Of a stretch of DNA of 64,000 nt, positions 1 through 9,918 are shown piece after piece. Under the pieces are notes generated by a model. The model made no database searches and was not told where the DNA came from. It saw only the letters and a list, made by a program, of their open reading frames with translations. Source of the DNA: Vogesella sp. LIG4 (lineage in GTDB: Bacteria; Pseudomonadota; Gammaproteobacteria; Burkholderiales; Chromobacteriaceae); assembly GCF_900090205.1 (NCBI RefSeq), contig NZ_LT607802.1:1249215-1313214 (forward strand). The letters are read 5' to 3'. How positions within the stretch are numbered: position 1 is the first letter of the stretch; each line of letters begins with the position of its first letter. The position numbers and the translations under genes were made by a program.

Positions 1-585
1 GTGATCGAAGAGGACGGCTATGGCGGCGTGCCGGTGGAGCTGACCGCCTTGCGCGAGCTGTTCGGCCCCACGCGCAGGCCACAGCAGGGGCAGGCTACGC
101 AGCACAGGAGTTATGACTACATCAGCAGCCGCATCAGCAAGGTGCGCCGCAAACTGCGCGAGCTGTATTTCTCGGTGCCCGACGTGGCGCAGCGCAAGGC
201 GCTGATCACCGCCCGGCGCCAACCCCGGCGCCTGGTATGCGAGGCGCTGCAGGACGAGCTGAATGTTGCCCGGCACACCCTGCAAACCACCAAGCACCGC
301 TCGCACGCCAAGCCCTGGCTGCTGGGCGCGGCGGTGGGCGCCGGTGCGGTACTGCTGGGCGCTGCGCTGGCGCATCTGTACGGCGCACTGGCCGGCATGG
401 TGGCGGGGTTTTTTGTCGGCAAATGGCTGGTGGACAACCACAACAAGCAGCTGCAGCGCCAGACGCGCAGCGAGCAGTTCGATGCCGACAGTCTGGCCAA
501 TCTGCTGCAGACCTGCCGCCGCGCGCCGGAGTGGTTTTCCGAGGCGGAGGAAAACAGCGGTGAGCGCGACGCGTACGAAGTCTGA
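1..585 (+). CDS. Unknown membrane-anchored protein, 5' end cut by window
   Basis: The frame is open from the first base, and the GTG at position 1 is probably an internal codon, so the true start lies upstream of the window. The visible 194 residues begin with a basic, helical segment (about 35-100, rich in Arg/Lys). A Gly/Ala-rich hydrophobic stretch at about 106-140 could form one long or two short membrane helices. The end is a charged tail. I do not recognise the family. The gene ends 236 bases before pilT and is separated from it by a copy of the GTTGGCCGCA motif, so co-transcription with pilT is not evident. No function is proposed. Confidence 0.6.
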   Translation: MIEEDGYGGVPVELTALRELFGPTRRPQQGQATQHRSYDYISSRISKVRRKLRELYFSVPDVAQRKALITARRQPRRLVCEALQDELNVARHTLQTTKHRSHAKPWLLGAAVGAGAVLLGAALAHLYGALAGMVAGFFVGKWLVDNHNKQLQRQTRSEQFDADSLANLLQTCRRAPEWFSEAEENSGERDAYEV

Positions 586-604
586 AGCGCCGCGCATGCC
601 CAAG

Positions 605-614
605 GTTGGCCGCA
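605..614 (+). repeat. GTTGGCCGCA motif copy, between the first gene and pilT
   Basis: This is the first of 48 exact copies of a 10-base motif found on either strand in this window; the extended form here is AAGGTTGGCCGCA (602-614). The first finding gives the full list and the interpretation as a possible uptake-type sequence. Other single copies in noncoding DNA start at 3016, 4492, 7343, 17200, 27623, 34901, 38332, 45783, 53728 and 62109. Confidence 0.85.
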
Positions 615-820
615 GCCGGCATAGCGGCAGACCAATGTTCTGCCCGGCGGGGTACGGCCGCCGGCCCAGGCAGGTGCTGGCGGCATGGAAGCCCCGCCAA
701 GCGCCGTGTATGATTTATCAAAACAACTGTTACAAGCCTGCCATTTAACGCATCACTACTGCGCGCCGGTTTTTTGTGGAGCAATGGCCTGGCGGCCATT
801 CCGGGCGAACGGGGAACTCA

Positions 821-1861
821 ATGGAAATTTCCGACCTGCTGTCCTTCACGGTCAAGAACAAGGCATCCGACCTGCATCTGTCCGCCGGTCTGCCGCCGCT
901 GATCCGCGTGCATGGCGACATCCGCCGCATCAACCTGCCGCCGATGGACCACCACGACGTGCACGACATGGTGTACGACATCATGAACGACTATCAGCGC
1001 AAGAACTTCGAGGACAGCTTCGAGTGCGACTTCTCGTTCGAGGTGCCCAACCTGGCACGCTTCCGGGTGAACACCTTCATGCAGAACCGCGGCATGGGCG
1101 CGGTGTTCCGCGTGATTCCGTCCAAGGTGCTGTCGCTGGAAGACCTGAACGCGCCGAAGATTTTCCGCGATATTTCCGAATACCCGCGCGGCATCGTGCT
1201 GGTGACCGGGCCGACCGGCTCCGGTAAATCCACCACCCTGGCGGCGATGGTCGATTACATCAACAGCAACTACTACGCGCACATTCTCACCGCGGAAGAC
1301 CCGATCGAATTCGTGCACGAGAGCAAGAAGTCGCTGATCAACCAGCGTGAACTGGGTACCCAGACCCGCAGCTTCGCCAATGCGCTGAAGAGCGCGCTGC
1401 GTGAAGACCCGGACGTGATCCTGGTGGGCGAGATGCGCGACCTGGAAACCATCCGCCTGGCGCTGACTGCGGCGGAAACCGGCCACCTGGTATTCGGTAC
1501 CCTGCATACCAGCAGCGCGGCCAAGACCATCGACCGTATCGTGGACGTGTTCCCGGCAGCGGAAAAGGACATGGTGCGCGCCATGCTGTCGGAAAGCCTG
1601 CGCGCGGTGATTTCGCAGGCACTGCTGAAGACCAAGGACGGCGCCGGCCGGGTGGCGGCGCACGAAATCATGATCGGCACCCCGGCGATTCGCAACCTGA
1701 TCCGTGAGAACAAGCTGGCGCAGATCAACTCGATGATCCAGACCGGCCAGCAATATGGCATGCAGACACTGGACCAGTGTCTGACCGACCTGGTGCGCCG
1801 CAATATCGTGTCCGACGAAGAAGCGCGCGGCAAGGCCACCAACAAGGACAACTTCCTGTAA
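821..1861 (+). CDS. pilT: Type IV pilus retraction ATPase PilT
   Basis: PilT is the hexameric cytoplasmic ATPase that depolymerises type IV pili. It powers twitching motility and pilus-mediated DNA import. The 346-residue product has the usual length. It carries an N-terminal PAS-like half (1-100), Walker A GPTGSGKST at about 130-138, the acidic Asp-box segment AEDPIEF and the VGEMRDLETI Walker B region. The ATG at 821 follows GGGGAAC and starts the typical MEISDLL sequence; an in-frame ATG at 776 would add 15 residues unlike the family. pilU follows after 12 bases, the standard pilT-pilU operon of beta- and gammaproteobacteria. Confidence 0.97.
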   Translation: MEISDLLSFTVKNKASDLHLSAGLPPLIRVHGDIRRINLPPMDHHDVHDMVYDIMNDYQRKNFEDSFECDFSFEVPNLARFRVNTFMQNRGMGAVFRVIPSKVLSLEDLNAPKIFRDISEYPRGIVLVTGPTGSGKSTTLAAMVDYINSNYYAHILTAEDPIEFVHESKKSLINQRELGTQTRSFANALKSALREDPDVILVGEMRDLETIRLALTAAETGHLVFGTLHTSSAAKTIDRIVDVFPAAEKDMVRAMLSESLRAVISQALLKTKDGAGRVAAHEIMIGTPAIRNLIRENKLAQINSMIQTGQQYGMQTLDQCLTDLVRRNIVSDEEARGKATNKDNFL

Positions 1862-1873
1862 GCGGAGCGGGTG

Positions 1874-3013
1874 ATGGAAAAGGAACAGGCATCAAAATTT
1901 ATCCATGATCTGCTGCGCCACGCGGTCAGCAAGAACGCGTCCGATATCTTCATTGCCGCGGAATTTCCGCCGGCGATGAAAATCGACGGCAAGATCACCC
2001 CGGTATCGCCGCAGCCGCTGTCCGGCCAGCACACCAAGGAACTGGTGCGCGCGGTGATGAACGACCGCCAGACCGAGGAATTCGAGGCCAACAAGGAAGC
2101 CAACTTCGCCATCAGCCCGCCGGGCATCGGCCGCTTCCGCGTCAGCGCCTATATCCAGCAGGGCAAGGCCGGCATGGTGCTGCGCAAGATCAACACCGAT
2201 ATCCCCACTTTCGAGCAGCTGCAGCTGCCGGAGGTGCTGAAGGACATCGCGATGATCAAGCGCGGGCTGGTGATCTTCGTCGGCGGCACCGGCTCGGGTA
2301 AATCCACCTCGCTGGCCGCCATGGTCGATTTCCGCAACAGCAACAGCGCCGACCACATCATCACCATCGAGGACCCGGTGGAGTATGTGCACCCGCACAA
2401 GAAGAGCATCATCACCCAGCGCGAAATCGGCGTGGATACCGACAGCTGGGAGATTGCACTGAAGAACACGCTGCGCCAGGCGCCGGACGTGATCCTGATG
2501 GGCGAGATCCGCGACCGCGAAACCATGATGTACGGCCTGCAGTTCGCCGAAACCGGCCACCTGTGCCTGGCCACGCTGCACGCCAACAACGCCAACCAGG
2601 CGCTGGACCGCATCCTGAACTTCTTCCCGGAAGAGCGGCACCAGCAGGTGCTGATGGACCTGTCGCTGAACATGAAGTCCATCATCTCGCAGCGCCTGGT
2701 GCCGCTGAAGGGTGGCAAGGGCCGTACCGCGGCGATCGAGATCCTGATCAACACCCCGCTGATCGCCGACCTGGTGTTCAAGGGCGAGGTGTCCAGCATC
2801 AAGGAGGTGATGAGCCGCTCGCGCGAATCCGGCATGCAGACTTTCGACCAGGCGCTGTTCGACCTGTTCGAAAGCGGCAAGATCAGTTACGAGGATGCGC
2901 TGCGCAATGCCGACTCGGTGAACGATCTGCGGCTGCAGATCAAGCTGCACAGCGAAACCGCCAAGCACCAGGGGCTGGAGCAGGGCGGCATCGACCACCT
3001 GGACATCGTCTAG
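1874..3013 (+). CDS. pilU: PilT-dependent retraction ATPase PilU
   Basis: This is a paralogue of PilT that cooperates with it in forceful pilus retraction. The 379-residue product has Walker A GGTGSGKS at about 137-144, ITIEDPVEYVH as the Asp box and MGEIRDRETM as the Walker B region. Its C-terminal extension, ending GIDHLDIV, is longer than in PilT, which distinguishes PilU. The ATG at 1874 is preferred over the overlapping GTG at 1871, because GGAGCGG lies just upstream of either. It is the second gene of the pilTU operon. A motif copy (3016-3025) begins 3 bases after the stop, followed by a very long bidirectional terminator. Confidence 0.96.
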   Translation: MEKEQASKFIHDLLRHAVSKNASDIFIAAEFPPAMKIDGKITPVSPQPLSGQHTKELVRAVMNDRQTEEFEANKEANFAISPPGIGRFRVSAYIQQGKAGMVLRKINTDIPTFEQLQLPEVLKDIAMIKRGLVIFVGGTGSGKSTSLAAMVDFRNSNSADHIITIEDPVEYVHPHKKSIITQREIGVDTDSWEIALKNTLRQAPDVILMGEIRDRETMMYGLQFAETGHLCLATLHANNANQALDRILNFFPEERHQQVLMDLSLNMKSIISQRLVPLKGGKGRTAAIEILINTPLIADLVFKGEVSSIKEVMSRSRESGMQTFDQALFDLFESGKISYEDALRNADSVNDLRLQIKLHSETAKHQGLEQGGIDHLDIV

Positions 3014-3030
3014 CCTGCGGCCAACCCTGG

Positions 3031-3086
3031 CCACAGCAAAACGCACAAGGCCGGTCTTGCGACCGGCCTTGTGCGTTTTGCTGTGG
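3031..3086. terminator. Perfect 26-bp inverted repeat, bidirectional terminator
   Basis: The two 26-base arms (3031-3056 and 3061-3086) are perfectly complementary around a TTGC loop. The stem contains GCACAAGGCCGGTC near its tip and CAAAAC/GTTTTG tracts near its base, so either transcript gets an A-rich/U-rich flank. It sits between the convergent pilU (+) and EAL-HDOD (-) genes, where a shared terminator is expected. Confidence 0.85.
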
Positions 3087-3100
3087 CGATTCCTGCCTGC

Positions 3101-4315
3101 TCAGTGCGGCAGCTCGTCCTGCCACAGCTGCTTCACCCACTCCAGCGCATGCAGCTGCAGGCGGTTGAAGCGTTCGGCATCCATCTGCGGCAAGGGGCTG
3201 CCGCTCTGGCGGCACTCCGCCAGCTCCACCTGCTGCAGCAGGTCGCCCAGCTCGCCGTTGCGATGCAGCAGCGCGTCTTCCACCGCCGGGTGCAGCGCCA
3301 GGCTGGAAACCAGCTCCGGCATCGGCATCGCCAGCATGCTGTCGGCCAGCGACAGGATGCCGGCCATGAAGGCGTCGTCGCTGTCATGCCCCAGCTCGTC
3401 GGCCAGCAGTTCCATCATGCGGCCGCGCACCGCCGCCATTTCCAGCAGCGGGCTGTGGCCGCTGCGCCCCGGCTTGCAGTCGGCGGCGAACAGCAGGATC
3501 AGCGCCCAGCGCTTGAGCCGCGCCGTGCCCAGCAGCATCAGCGCTTCGCGGATGGAGGACACCGGGCGGCGATAGTTTTCCGCGGCATTCACCAGCTTGA
3601 GCAGGCCCAGCACCATGTCCGGCGCTGCCTTGAACACTTCCTCCAGCCGGCCGATGTCCGCCTCCTGCAGCACCAGGCCCAGCAGGCGCAGCGTTACCGC
3701 GCGGTTGGGGGTGGCGCGGTTGTGGGTCATCACCGTTGGCCGCGCAAAGAAATAGCCCTGGAACAGCGAGATGCCCAGCGCCTTGCAGGCCTCGAACTCT
3801 TCCACCGAATCCACTTTTTCCGCCAGCAGCCGGCCCTGGAAGCCCTGCAGGCGGGAAACCACCTCGGGCAGGGTGGCCAGCGGAATCTCGCGCAGGTCGA
3901 ACTTGATGTAGTCCACCAGCGGCAGCATGCGGGTGACATCCGGCGTAATTGCCACCACATCGTCCAGCGCAAAGTGATAGCCCAGCCGGCGCAGCTCGGC
4001 ACAGCGCGCGCGCACGCTGTCGTCCAGCGGTACGTTTTCCAGGATTTCCAGGATGATGTTGTCCGGCGGCATCAGTTCGATCAGCGGGCTTTTCAGCAGC
4101 GTTTCGTTGACGTTGATGAAGCCCGGGCAGCCTTCCAGCACCCGCGACAACCCCAGGTCGATGAAGGTGTGGCGGATCACCGCGGCGGTGGCATTGATGT
4201 CGTCCTGAAACAGCGCCCGGTTTTCCGGCCCTGAGCGGAACAACAGTTCGTACGCCACGCGTTGTTGCTTGAGGTCGACGATCGGCTGACGCCCCAGATA
4301 GATGGTGGAGTACAT
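3101..4315 (-). CDS. EAL-HDOD domain signalling protein (YuxH-like)
   Basis: The first half (about 1-200) is an EAL-type domain. The second half (about 205-404) is an HDOD domain of the kind found in signalling proteins. Instead of EAL the first motif reads YELLFR. Equivalents of the other conserved EAL positions can be seen (FINVNE, ILEILENV, DDVV, DYIKFD, AEKVD, QGYFFARP), so c-di-GMP binding is plausible and hydrolysis uncertain. The family is often regulatory rather than catalytic. The ATG at 4315 has AGGA at suitable spacing; an in-frame ATG at 4333 would add six residues. Its neighbour pilTU is convergent, so a link to pilus control is only suggestive. Confidence 0.85.
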   Translation of the reverse strand: MYSTIYLGRQPIVDLKQQRVAYELLFRSGPENRALFQDDINATAAVIRHTFIDLGLSRVLEGCPGFINVNETLLKSPLIELMPPDNIILEILENVPLDDSVRARCAELRRLGYHFALDDVVAITPDVTRMLPLVDYIKFDLREIPLATLPEVVSRLQGFQGRLLAEKVDSVEEFEACKALGISLFQGYFFARPTVMTHNRATPNRAVTLRLLGLVLQEADIGRLEEVFKAAPDMVLGLLKLVNAAENYRRPVSSIREALMLLGTARLKRWALILLFAADCKPGRSGHSPLLEMAAVRGRMMELLADELGHDSDDAFMAGILSLADSMLAMPMPELVSSLALHPAVEDALLHRNGELGDLLQQVELAECRQSGSPLPQMDAERFNRLQLHALEWVKQLWQDELPH

Positions 4316-4536
4316 GTTTTCGATTCCTGCCATGACTATTCGATAGTAGCCGAAAGCGCCGGCAGCGGGCAGCACCGGCGTTGCCGGCTGCTCGCCGCCA
4401 GGGGCGGGCGTGGGTGGCTTGCAACAAAACTGCAACTGGCTGCCCCGTGCCGCTGCTGTTTCATGTGAAACCTGCCCGGCAGCGCTGCGGTGTTGGCCGC
4501 ATACTGCAAACATGCCCCCGCAGCCAGGAGCCTGCC

Positions 4537-5043
4537 GTGCGACTGTTTTTCGCCATCCTGCCAGGCCGGCACCTTGCCGGCACCCTGCATGGCCTGGCAC
4601 GCCCGCTCACCCGGCGCTGCCGCGGCCGCCTGGTGCCGCAGGGCAGCCTGCACCTCACGCTGGCCTTTCTGGGCGAGGTGGCGCCACAGCGGCTGGACGA
4701 GTTGCGCCGCATTGGCAGCCAGTTGCCGCACGCTGCCGGGGCGCCCTGGCAGCTGGACCAGGTAGGCAGCTGGCATGGCGGCATCGTCTGGGCCGGCGCC
4801 AGCCAGCCCTGCCCGGCGCTGGACGAACTGGCCGCCGCCCTGCGCAGCGCGCTGGCTGCTGCCGGCTTCGGCCTCGAGCAGCGTGCCTATCTGCCGCACG
4901 TCACCCTGCTGCGCCACGCGCGCCAGCTACTGCCAACACATGCCATCACGCCGCTGGCCTACCCGCTGCGGCGCATTTCGCTGATGGCATCCACGCTGAC
5001 ACCGCAGGGCGCACACTACCGCGAGCTGGCGCACTGGCCCTGA
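4537..5043 (+). CDS. thpR: RNA 2',3'-cyclic phosphodiesterase (LigT/2H family)
   Basis: This 2H-phosphoesterase opens RNA 2',3'-cyclic phosphates; family members were first known as 2'-5' RNA ligases. The two diagnostic histidine motifs are visible: HLTLAFLG at about residues 43-50 and HVTLLRH about 80 residues later. At 168 residues the length is slightly below the usual 175-180. The start is GTG at 4537, chosen because CAGGAG lies six bases upstream and the family begins with RLFFAI. It is transcribed divergently from the EAL-HDOD gene. The 221-base gap contains a motif copy at 4492-4501. Two consecutive hairpins follow the stop codon. Confidence 0.88.
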   Translation: MRLFFAILPGRHLAGTLHGLARPLTRRCRGRLVPQGSLHLTLAFLGEVAPQRLDELRRIGSQLPHAAGAPWQLDQVGSWHGGIVWAGASQPCPALDELAAALRSALAAAGFGLEQRAYLPHVTLLRHARQLLPTHAITPLAYPLRRISLMASTLTPQGAHYRELAHWP

Positions 5044-5049
5044 TGCGAC

Positions 5050-5073
5050 AACGCCACCGCGGGCGGTGGCGTT
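5050..5073. terminator. Hairpin after thpR
   Basis: AACGCCACCGC and GCGGTGGCGTT form an 11-bp stem with a 2-base loop immediately after the thpR stop. It lacks a strong T run, so it may act together with the next hairpin. Confidence 0.5.
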
Positions 5074-5080
5074 GATGGCC

Positions 5081-5110
5081 AGGGTTGGCCGCAAGCTTGC
5101 GGCCAACCTT
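5081..5110. repeat. Inverted pair of GTTGGCCGCA motifs forming a hairpin
   Basis: AGGGTTGGCCGCA (5081-5093), the spacer AGCT and TGCGGCCAACCTT (5098-5110) make a stem. Positions 5083-5108 form a perfect palindrome. It lies between the convergent thpR (+) and gltL (-) genes and probably serves both as terminator. This matches the way Neisseria and Haemophilus uptake sequences form inverted pairs at gene ends. Confidence 0.8.
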
Positions 5111-5123
5111 GTGGCGAGAGTGC

Positions 5124-5860
<737 letters not shown>

Positions 5861-5864
<4 letters not shown>

Positions 5865-6526
5865 ACCGCGAACCTCTTTTGCAGGCGCTTCACCAGGGTG
5901 GAGGCGCCGAAACTGATCACAAAGTACACCGCACCGGCAAAAATCAGGAATTCATGCGGCAAACCGACGATGTCGCCCTTGGAACGGGCCATGTTGAGGA
6001 AGTCCATCAGGCCCACCGCGTATACCAGCGAGGTGTCCTGGAACAGGATGATGGATTGCTGCAGCAGCAGCGGCATCATCTTGCGGAACGCCTGCGGCAG
6101 GATGATCAGGCGCATGGCCTGGCCATAGCCCATGCCCAGCGCGTAGGCGGCGTTGAGCTGGCCGCTGGAGATGGACTGGATGCCGGCGCGCACGATCTCG
6201 CAGTAGTAGGCGGCCTCGAACATCATGAAGGCCACCAGGCAGGAGGTGAAGGCGCCGACGGTGACGAAGTGCCCGGTCATCCAGTTCAGCAGCATGGGCA
6301 CCGCCAGGTAGAACCAGGTGATGACCAGCAGCAGCGGAATGGAGCGGAAATAGTTGACGTAGACCTTGGCCAGCCCGGACAGCAGGCTGTTGCTGGACAT
6401 GCGCATCAGCGCCAGCACGGTGCCCAGCGCCACGCCGCCGCTCACTGCCAGCAGCAGCAGCTTGAGGGTGAGCAGCATGCCGTCCGCCAGGTTGGGCAGC
6501 GTCGGAATGATCTGGTTGAAATCCAT
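5861..6526 (-). CDS. gltK: Glutamate/aspartate ABC transporter permease, GltK type
   Basis: This inner-membrane permease has 221 residues, several hydrophobic helices and the HisM/GltK-type coupling segment around [21 protein letters not shown], where the ATPase docks. It pairs with GltJ in the heteromeric amino-acid importer. Its start overlaps the last base of the gltJ stop (TAATG), and its stop overlaps the gltL start. The three genes are therefore tightly coupled. Confidence 0.92.
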
Positions 6527-7269
6527 TATTTACCCCCTCCCATCATGCCGGGCACGCGCACCTTGCGTTCCACCCAGCCCATCAACCCCATCAGGCTCAT
6601 ATTGAGCACGAAGTAGATCAGCGTGGACAGCGTGAAGGCTTCAAACATATTGGCGGTGAATTCCGCGGTCTGCTTGGTTTGCGCCAGCAGCTCCATCAGG
6701 CCGATCAGCGATGCCACCGAGGAGTTCTTGAATATGTTGAGAAATTCGCTGGTGAGCGGCGGGATGATGATGCGGAACGCCTGTGGCAGCAGCACGTAGC
6801 GGTAGGTCTGCGCCTGGTTGAAGCCCACCGCCAGTGCCGCGGCACGCTGGCCCTTGGGCAGCGCCTCGATGCCGGTGCGTACCTGCTCGCAGACGCGGGA
6901 GGCGGTGAACAGCGCCAGGCAGATCACCACCGAGATATAGGCCGAGATGGTCGGCGGCAGCTCCTGCTTGAACCAGACCTGCGCATGTTCTGGCAGCAGG
7001 TCCGGCACCAGGAAGTACCACACGAAAAGCTGCACCAGCAGCGGTACGTTGCGGAACAGCTCGACATAGGCGGTGGCAAAGCCGGATACCGCCTTGTTTG
7101 GCAGGGTGCGCATCACGCCCAGAATGGCACCGAGCAGCAGTGCCACGATCCAGGCCACCAGCGCCACGGCGATGGTCCAGCCCAGGCCGGCGATGAACCA
7201 GTCGAGGTAGATCTCGTGGCCGATACCGGTGGACCTGAAGAAAACGTGCCAGTCCCAGTTGTAGTTCAT
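6526..7269 (-). CDS. gltJ: Glutamate/aspartate ABC transporter permease, GltJ type
   Basis: This is the second permease of the importer, 247 residues, beginning MNYNWDWHVFF like other GltJ proteins. The coupling loop AVGFNQAQTYRYVLLPQAFR is visible. The ATG at 7269 is chosen because GGAG lies seven bases upstream; a longer frame would have to start at a TTG. A hairpin with a T-rich tail lies between gltI and this gene, which probably lowers permease expression relative to the abundant binding protein. Confidence 0.92.
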   Translation of the reverse strand: MNYNWDWHVFFRSTGIGHEIYLDWFIAGLGWTIAVALVAWIVALLLGAILGVMRTLPNKAVSGFATAYVELFRNVPLLVQLFVWYFLVPDLLPEHAQVWFKQELPPTISAYISVVICLALFTASRVCEQVRTGIEALPKGQRAAALAVGFNQAQTYRYVLLPQAFRIIIPPLTSEFLNIFKNSSVASLIGLMELLAQTKQTAEFTANMFEAFTLSTLIYFVLNMSLMGLMGWVERKVRVPGMMGGGK

Positions 7270-7285
7270 TGATGTCTCCAAAGAA

Positions 7286-7307
7286 AAAGGGGCGCGCGGC
7301 GCCCCTT
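7286..7307 (-). terminator. Intercistronic attenuator between gltI and gltJ
   Basis: Read on the minus strand, AAGGGGCGC and GCGCCCCTT (9-bp stem, 3-base loop) are followed by TTTTTCTTT just before the gltJ ribosome site. A leaky intrinsic terminator at this position is the usual way binding-protein mRNA is kept in excess over permease mRNA. A motif copy at 7343-7352 lies in the same gap. Confidence 0.65.
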
Positions 7308-7385
7308 CGCAAGCGGGAGGGGCACGCCCCTGGCCCGGTTACGTTGGCCGCAAGCCGAACTCACCCGCTTGTATGACCACGCCGC

Positions 7386-8282
7386 TTACATCTGCTCCGC
7401 AGACTTGTCGGTCGGCTTGGCAACCAGGTTCTTGATTTCTTCGGACATCGGGAAGTTCAGGTTCAGACCTTTCGGCGGTACCGGGCTCATGAACCACTTG
7501 TTGTAGATCTTGTTGATTTCGCCGGACTTGTACACCGCCTTCAGCGCGTCATCCACCACCTTCTTGAAGGCCGGGTCATCCTTGCGCAGCATGCAACCGT
7601 AGATCTCGTAGGACTGCGGCTTGCCGGTTACTACCCAGTTGGCCGGGTTCTTGGCTTTCACCAGTTCGCCGTACAGCAGCACGTCGTCCATCATGAAGGC
7701 CACGGCGCGGCCGGATTCCAGCATCAGGAACGCTTCGCCATGGTCCTTGGCGGAGATGATGTTCATGCCCATCTGCTTCTCGGCGTTCATCGCCTTCAGC
7801 AGGCGCTCGGAGGTGGTGCCGGCGGTGGTCACCACGTTCTTGCCCTTCAGGTCCGGGAAGTCCTTCACGCCGGAAGTCTTGGCGGTCAGCAGGCGGGTGC
7901 CGATCTCGAAGATGCCCATCGAGAAGGCCACCTGTTTCTGGCGTTCCAGGTTATTGGTGGTGGAGCCGCACTCCAGGTCCACGGTGCCGTTCTGTACCAG
8001 CGGGATGCGGGTCTGCGAGGTCACCAGGTTGTAGCGCACCTGCAGGTTCGGCATCTTCAGCTGTTTCTTCAGCGCTTCCACTACCTTCAGCTGCAGGTCG
8101 TGCGAGTAGCCGATCGGGGTCTGGCCTTCGGCCAGGTAGGAGAACGGGATCGAGGCATCGCGGTGGCCCAGCACGATGGTGCCGGATTGCTTGATCTTGT
8201 CCAGGGTACCTTCGGCCATGGCCGGTGCGGCCAGGGCGGATGCCATCACGGCGCTGGCCAGCAGTCGGGTAGTAAATCGCAT
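7386..8282 (-). CDS. gltI: Glutamate/aspartate periplasmic binding protein
   Basis: This is the periplasmic solute-binding protein (SBP_bac_3 family) that delivers acidic amino acids to the GltJK permease. The product has a clear signal peptide (MRFTTRLLASAVMASALA, cleavage after APAMA) and the family segment IPFSYLAEGQTPIGYSHDL. The ATG at 8282 is preferred because GGAG lies ten bases upstream; the alternative ATG at 8294 would add MEKL. At 298 residues the length is typical. It is the first gene of the gltIJKL group, with another ATPase gene directly upstream. Confidence 0.92.
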   Translation of the reverse strand: MRFTTRLLASAVMASALAAPAMAEGTLDKIKQSGTIVLGHRDASIPFSYLAEGQTPIGYSHDLQLKVVEALKKQLKMPNLQVRYNLVTSQTRIPLVQNGTVDLECGSTTNNLERQKQVAFSMGIFEIGTRLLTAKTSGVKDFPDLKGKNVVTTAGTTSERLLKAMNAEKQMGMNIISAKDHGEAFLMLESGRAVAFMMDDVLLYGELVKAKNPANWVVTGKPQSYEIYGCMLRKDDPAFKKVVDDALKAVYKSGEINKIYNKWFMSPVPPKGLNLNFPMSEEIKNLVAKPTDKSAEQM

Positions 8283-8365
8283 GAGTTTCTCCATTTTTCT
8301 CGAGTGTTTGCTGCTTGTCCCGGCCGCTCCGGCATGCCGGGCGACCTAAAAAATCTGTATTGCGG

Positions 8366-9100
8366 CTAGTTCATCGGCGTCAGCAACTGGCGCAGGAACT
8401 GCTTGGCGCGTTCGTGCTGCGGGTTGGTGAAGAACGCCTCCGGCGCCGCCTGCTCGATGATCTCGCCGTGGTCGATGAACACCACGCGGTCGGCCACTTC
8501 GCGGGCAAAGCCCATTTCGTGGGTCACCACCATCATGGTCATGCCGGACTCGGCCAGGTCCTTCATCACCTTCAGTACTTCGCCGATCATCTCCGGGTCC
8601 AGCGCCGAGGTCGGTTCGTCAAACAGCATCACCCGCGGCTGCATGGCCAGGCTGCGGGCTATCGCCACACGCTGCTGCTGGCCGCCGGACAGCTGCGACG
8701 GAAAGGCATCGCGCTTGTGCGCCAGGCCCACCCGTTCCAGCAGGTCGATGGCCAGCTTTTCCGCCGCCGCCTGCGGTACACCTTTTACCTTGATAGGCGA
8801 AAGCGTGATGTTGTCCAGCACGGACAGGTGCGGGTAGAGGTTGAAGTGCTGGAACACGAAGCCCACCTCGGCGCGCAGCGCGTTCAGATCGGTCTTCTTA
8901 TCGGCCACATTCACCCCGTCCACCCAGATGCCGCCTTCGCTGATGGTCTCCAGCTGGTTGACGGTACGGATCAGCGTGGACTTGCCGGAGCCGGACGGCC
9001 CGCACACCACCACCACCTCGCCCTGCTGCACTTCCAGGCTGATGCCCTTGAGCACATGCAGGTCCTTGAACCACTTGTGCACATTGTCGAATCGGATCAT
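8366..9100 (-). CDS. Second amino-acid ABC transporter ATP-binding protein
   Basis: This 244-residue paralogue of GltL has all ATPase motifs: Walker [21 protein letters not shown], signature [16 protein letters not shown], Walker [14 protein letters not shown] and VTHEMGFA. It lies upstream of gltI on the same strand, separated by 83 bases, and 32 bases after the rsmA stop. A five-gene cluster with an ATPase at each end is unusual. It may be a duplication, with either ATPase serving the permease, or it may drive a permease encoded elsewhere. The sequence does not decide between these. Confidence 0.9.
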   Translation of the reverse strand: MIRFDNVHKWFKDLHVLKGISLEVQQGEVVVVCGPSGSGKSTLIRTVNQLETISEGGIWVDGVNVADKKTDLNALRAEVGFVFQHFNLYPHLSVLDNITLSPIKVKGVPQAAAEKLAIDLLERVGLAHKRDAFPSQLSGGQQQRVAIARSLAMQPRVMLFDEPTSALDPEMIGEVLKVMKDLAESGMTMMVVTHEMGFAREVADRVVFIDHGEIIEQAAPEAFFTNPQHERAKQFLRQLLTPMN

Positions 9101-9132
9101 GACTGCCCTTTTCCGCCGTCTGTCGATGCCGC

Positions 9133-9918
9133 CTAGCCGGCAGCCTGGGGCGCCAGCGCGTTGGCAATGGCCACGTACTGCTGCACGCTGAGGTTCTCGG
9201 CACGCAGCCCGGCATCAATGCCCAGTGCGGCCAGGGCCTCGTCGCTGATTACGCCCTTCAGGTTGTTGCGCAGCGTCTTGCGTCGCTGCGCGAACGCCTT
9301 GGCTACCACCTCCTCCAGCAGCGCCTCGTCGCGGGCAATGCCGCAACGCCCCGGTACCGGAATCATGCGCACCACGGCCGAGTCCACCTTCGGCGGCGGG
9401 TAGAACGAGCCGGGCGGTACCAGCAAGATCTGTTCCATGTCGAAACGGTACTGCAGCATCACCGTCAGGCGGCCGTAATCGGCGGTGCCGGGCACGGCCA
9501 CCATGCGGTCCACCACTTCCTTCTGCAGCATGAAATGCATGTCGGTCACCCGCTCGCCGTAGCTCGCCAGGTGGAACAGCAGCGGGGTGGAAATGTTGTA
9601 CGGCAGGTTGCCCACCAGCTTGAATTTGCCGTCGGTTACCGAGCCGAAATCGAAGACCAGCGCATCGCCTTCGTGAATGGTCAGCCGTGCCGGCGGGTAC
9701 TCGCTTTTCAGGCGGGAGATGATGTCGCGGTCGATCTCCGCCACGTGCAGGTGGTCCAGGCGCTGCAACAGCGGCTTGGTCAGCGCGCCCAGGCCCGGGC
9801 CGATCTCCACTACCACGTCGTTGCGCGCGGCGCCGACGGCGTTGACGATGTCCTCGATGACTTTCTGATCCTGCAGAAAGTTCTGGCCGAAACGTTTGCG
9901 CGGAATGTGTTTGCTCAT
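9133..9918 (-). CDS. rsmA: 16S rRNA dimethyladenosine transferase RsmA (KsgA)
   Basis: This enzyme dimethylates two adjacent adenosines in the 3' hairpin of 16S rRNA during small-subunit maturation. The 261-residue product shows the SAM-binding motif [10 protein letters not shown] at about residue 47, the catalytic NLPYNIS at about 103 and the C-terminal [11 protein letters not shown]. The start is the ATG at 9918, giving the typical [15 protein letters not shown]; the open frame extends further upstream without family similarity. Its usual partner pdxA is absent; the upstream neighbour is a YqaA-like gene 200 bases away. Confidence 0.97.
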   Translation of the reverse strand: MSKHIPRKRFGQNFLQDQKVIEDIVNAVGAARNDVVVEIGPGLGALTKPLLQRLDHLHVAEIDRDIISRLKSEYPPARLTIHEGDALVFDFGSVTDGKFKLVGNLPYNISTPLLFHLASYGERVTDMHFMLQKEVVDRMVAVPGTADYGRLTVMLQYRFDMEQILLVPPGSFYPPPKVDSAVVRMIPVPGRCGIARDEALLEEVVAKAFAQRRKTLRNNLKGVISDEALAALGIDAGLRAENLSVQQYVAIANALAPQAAG

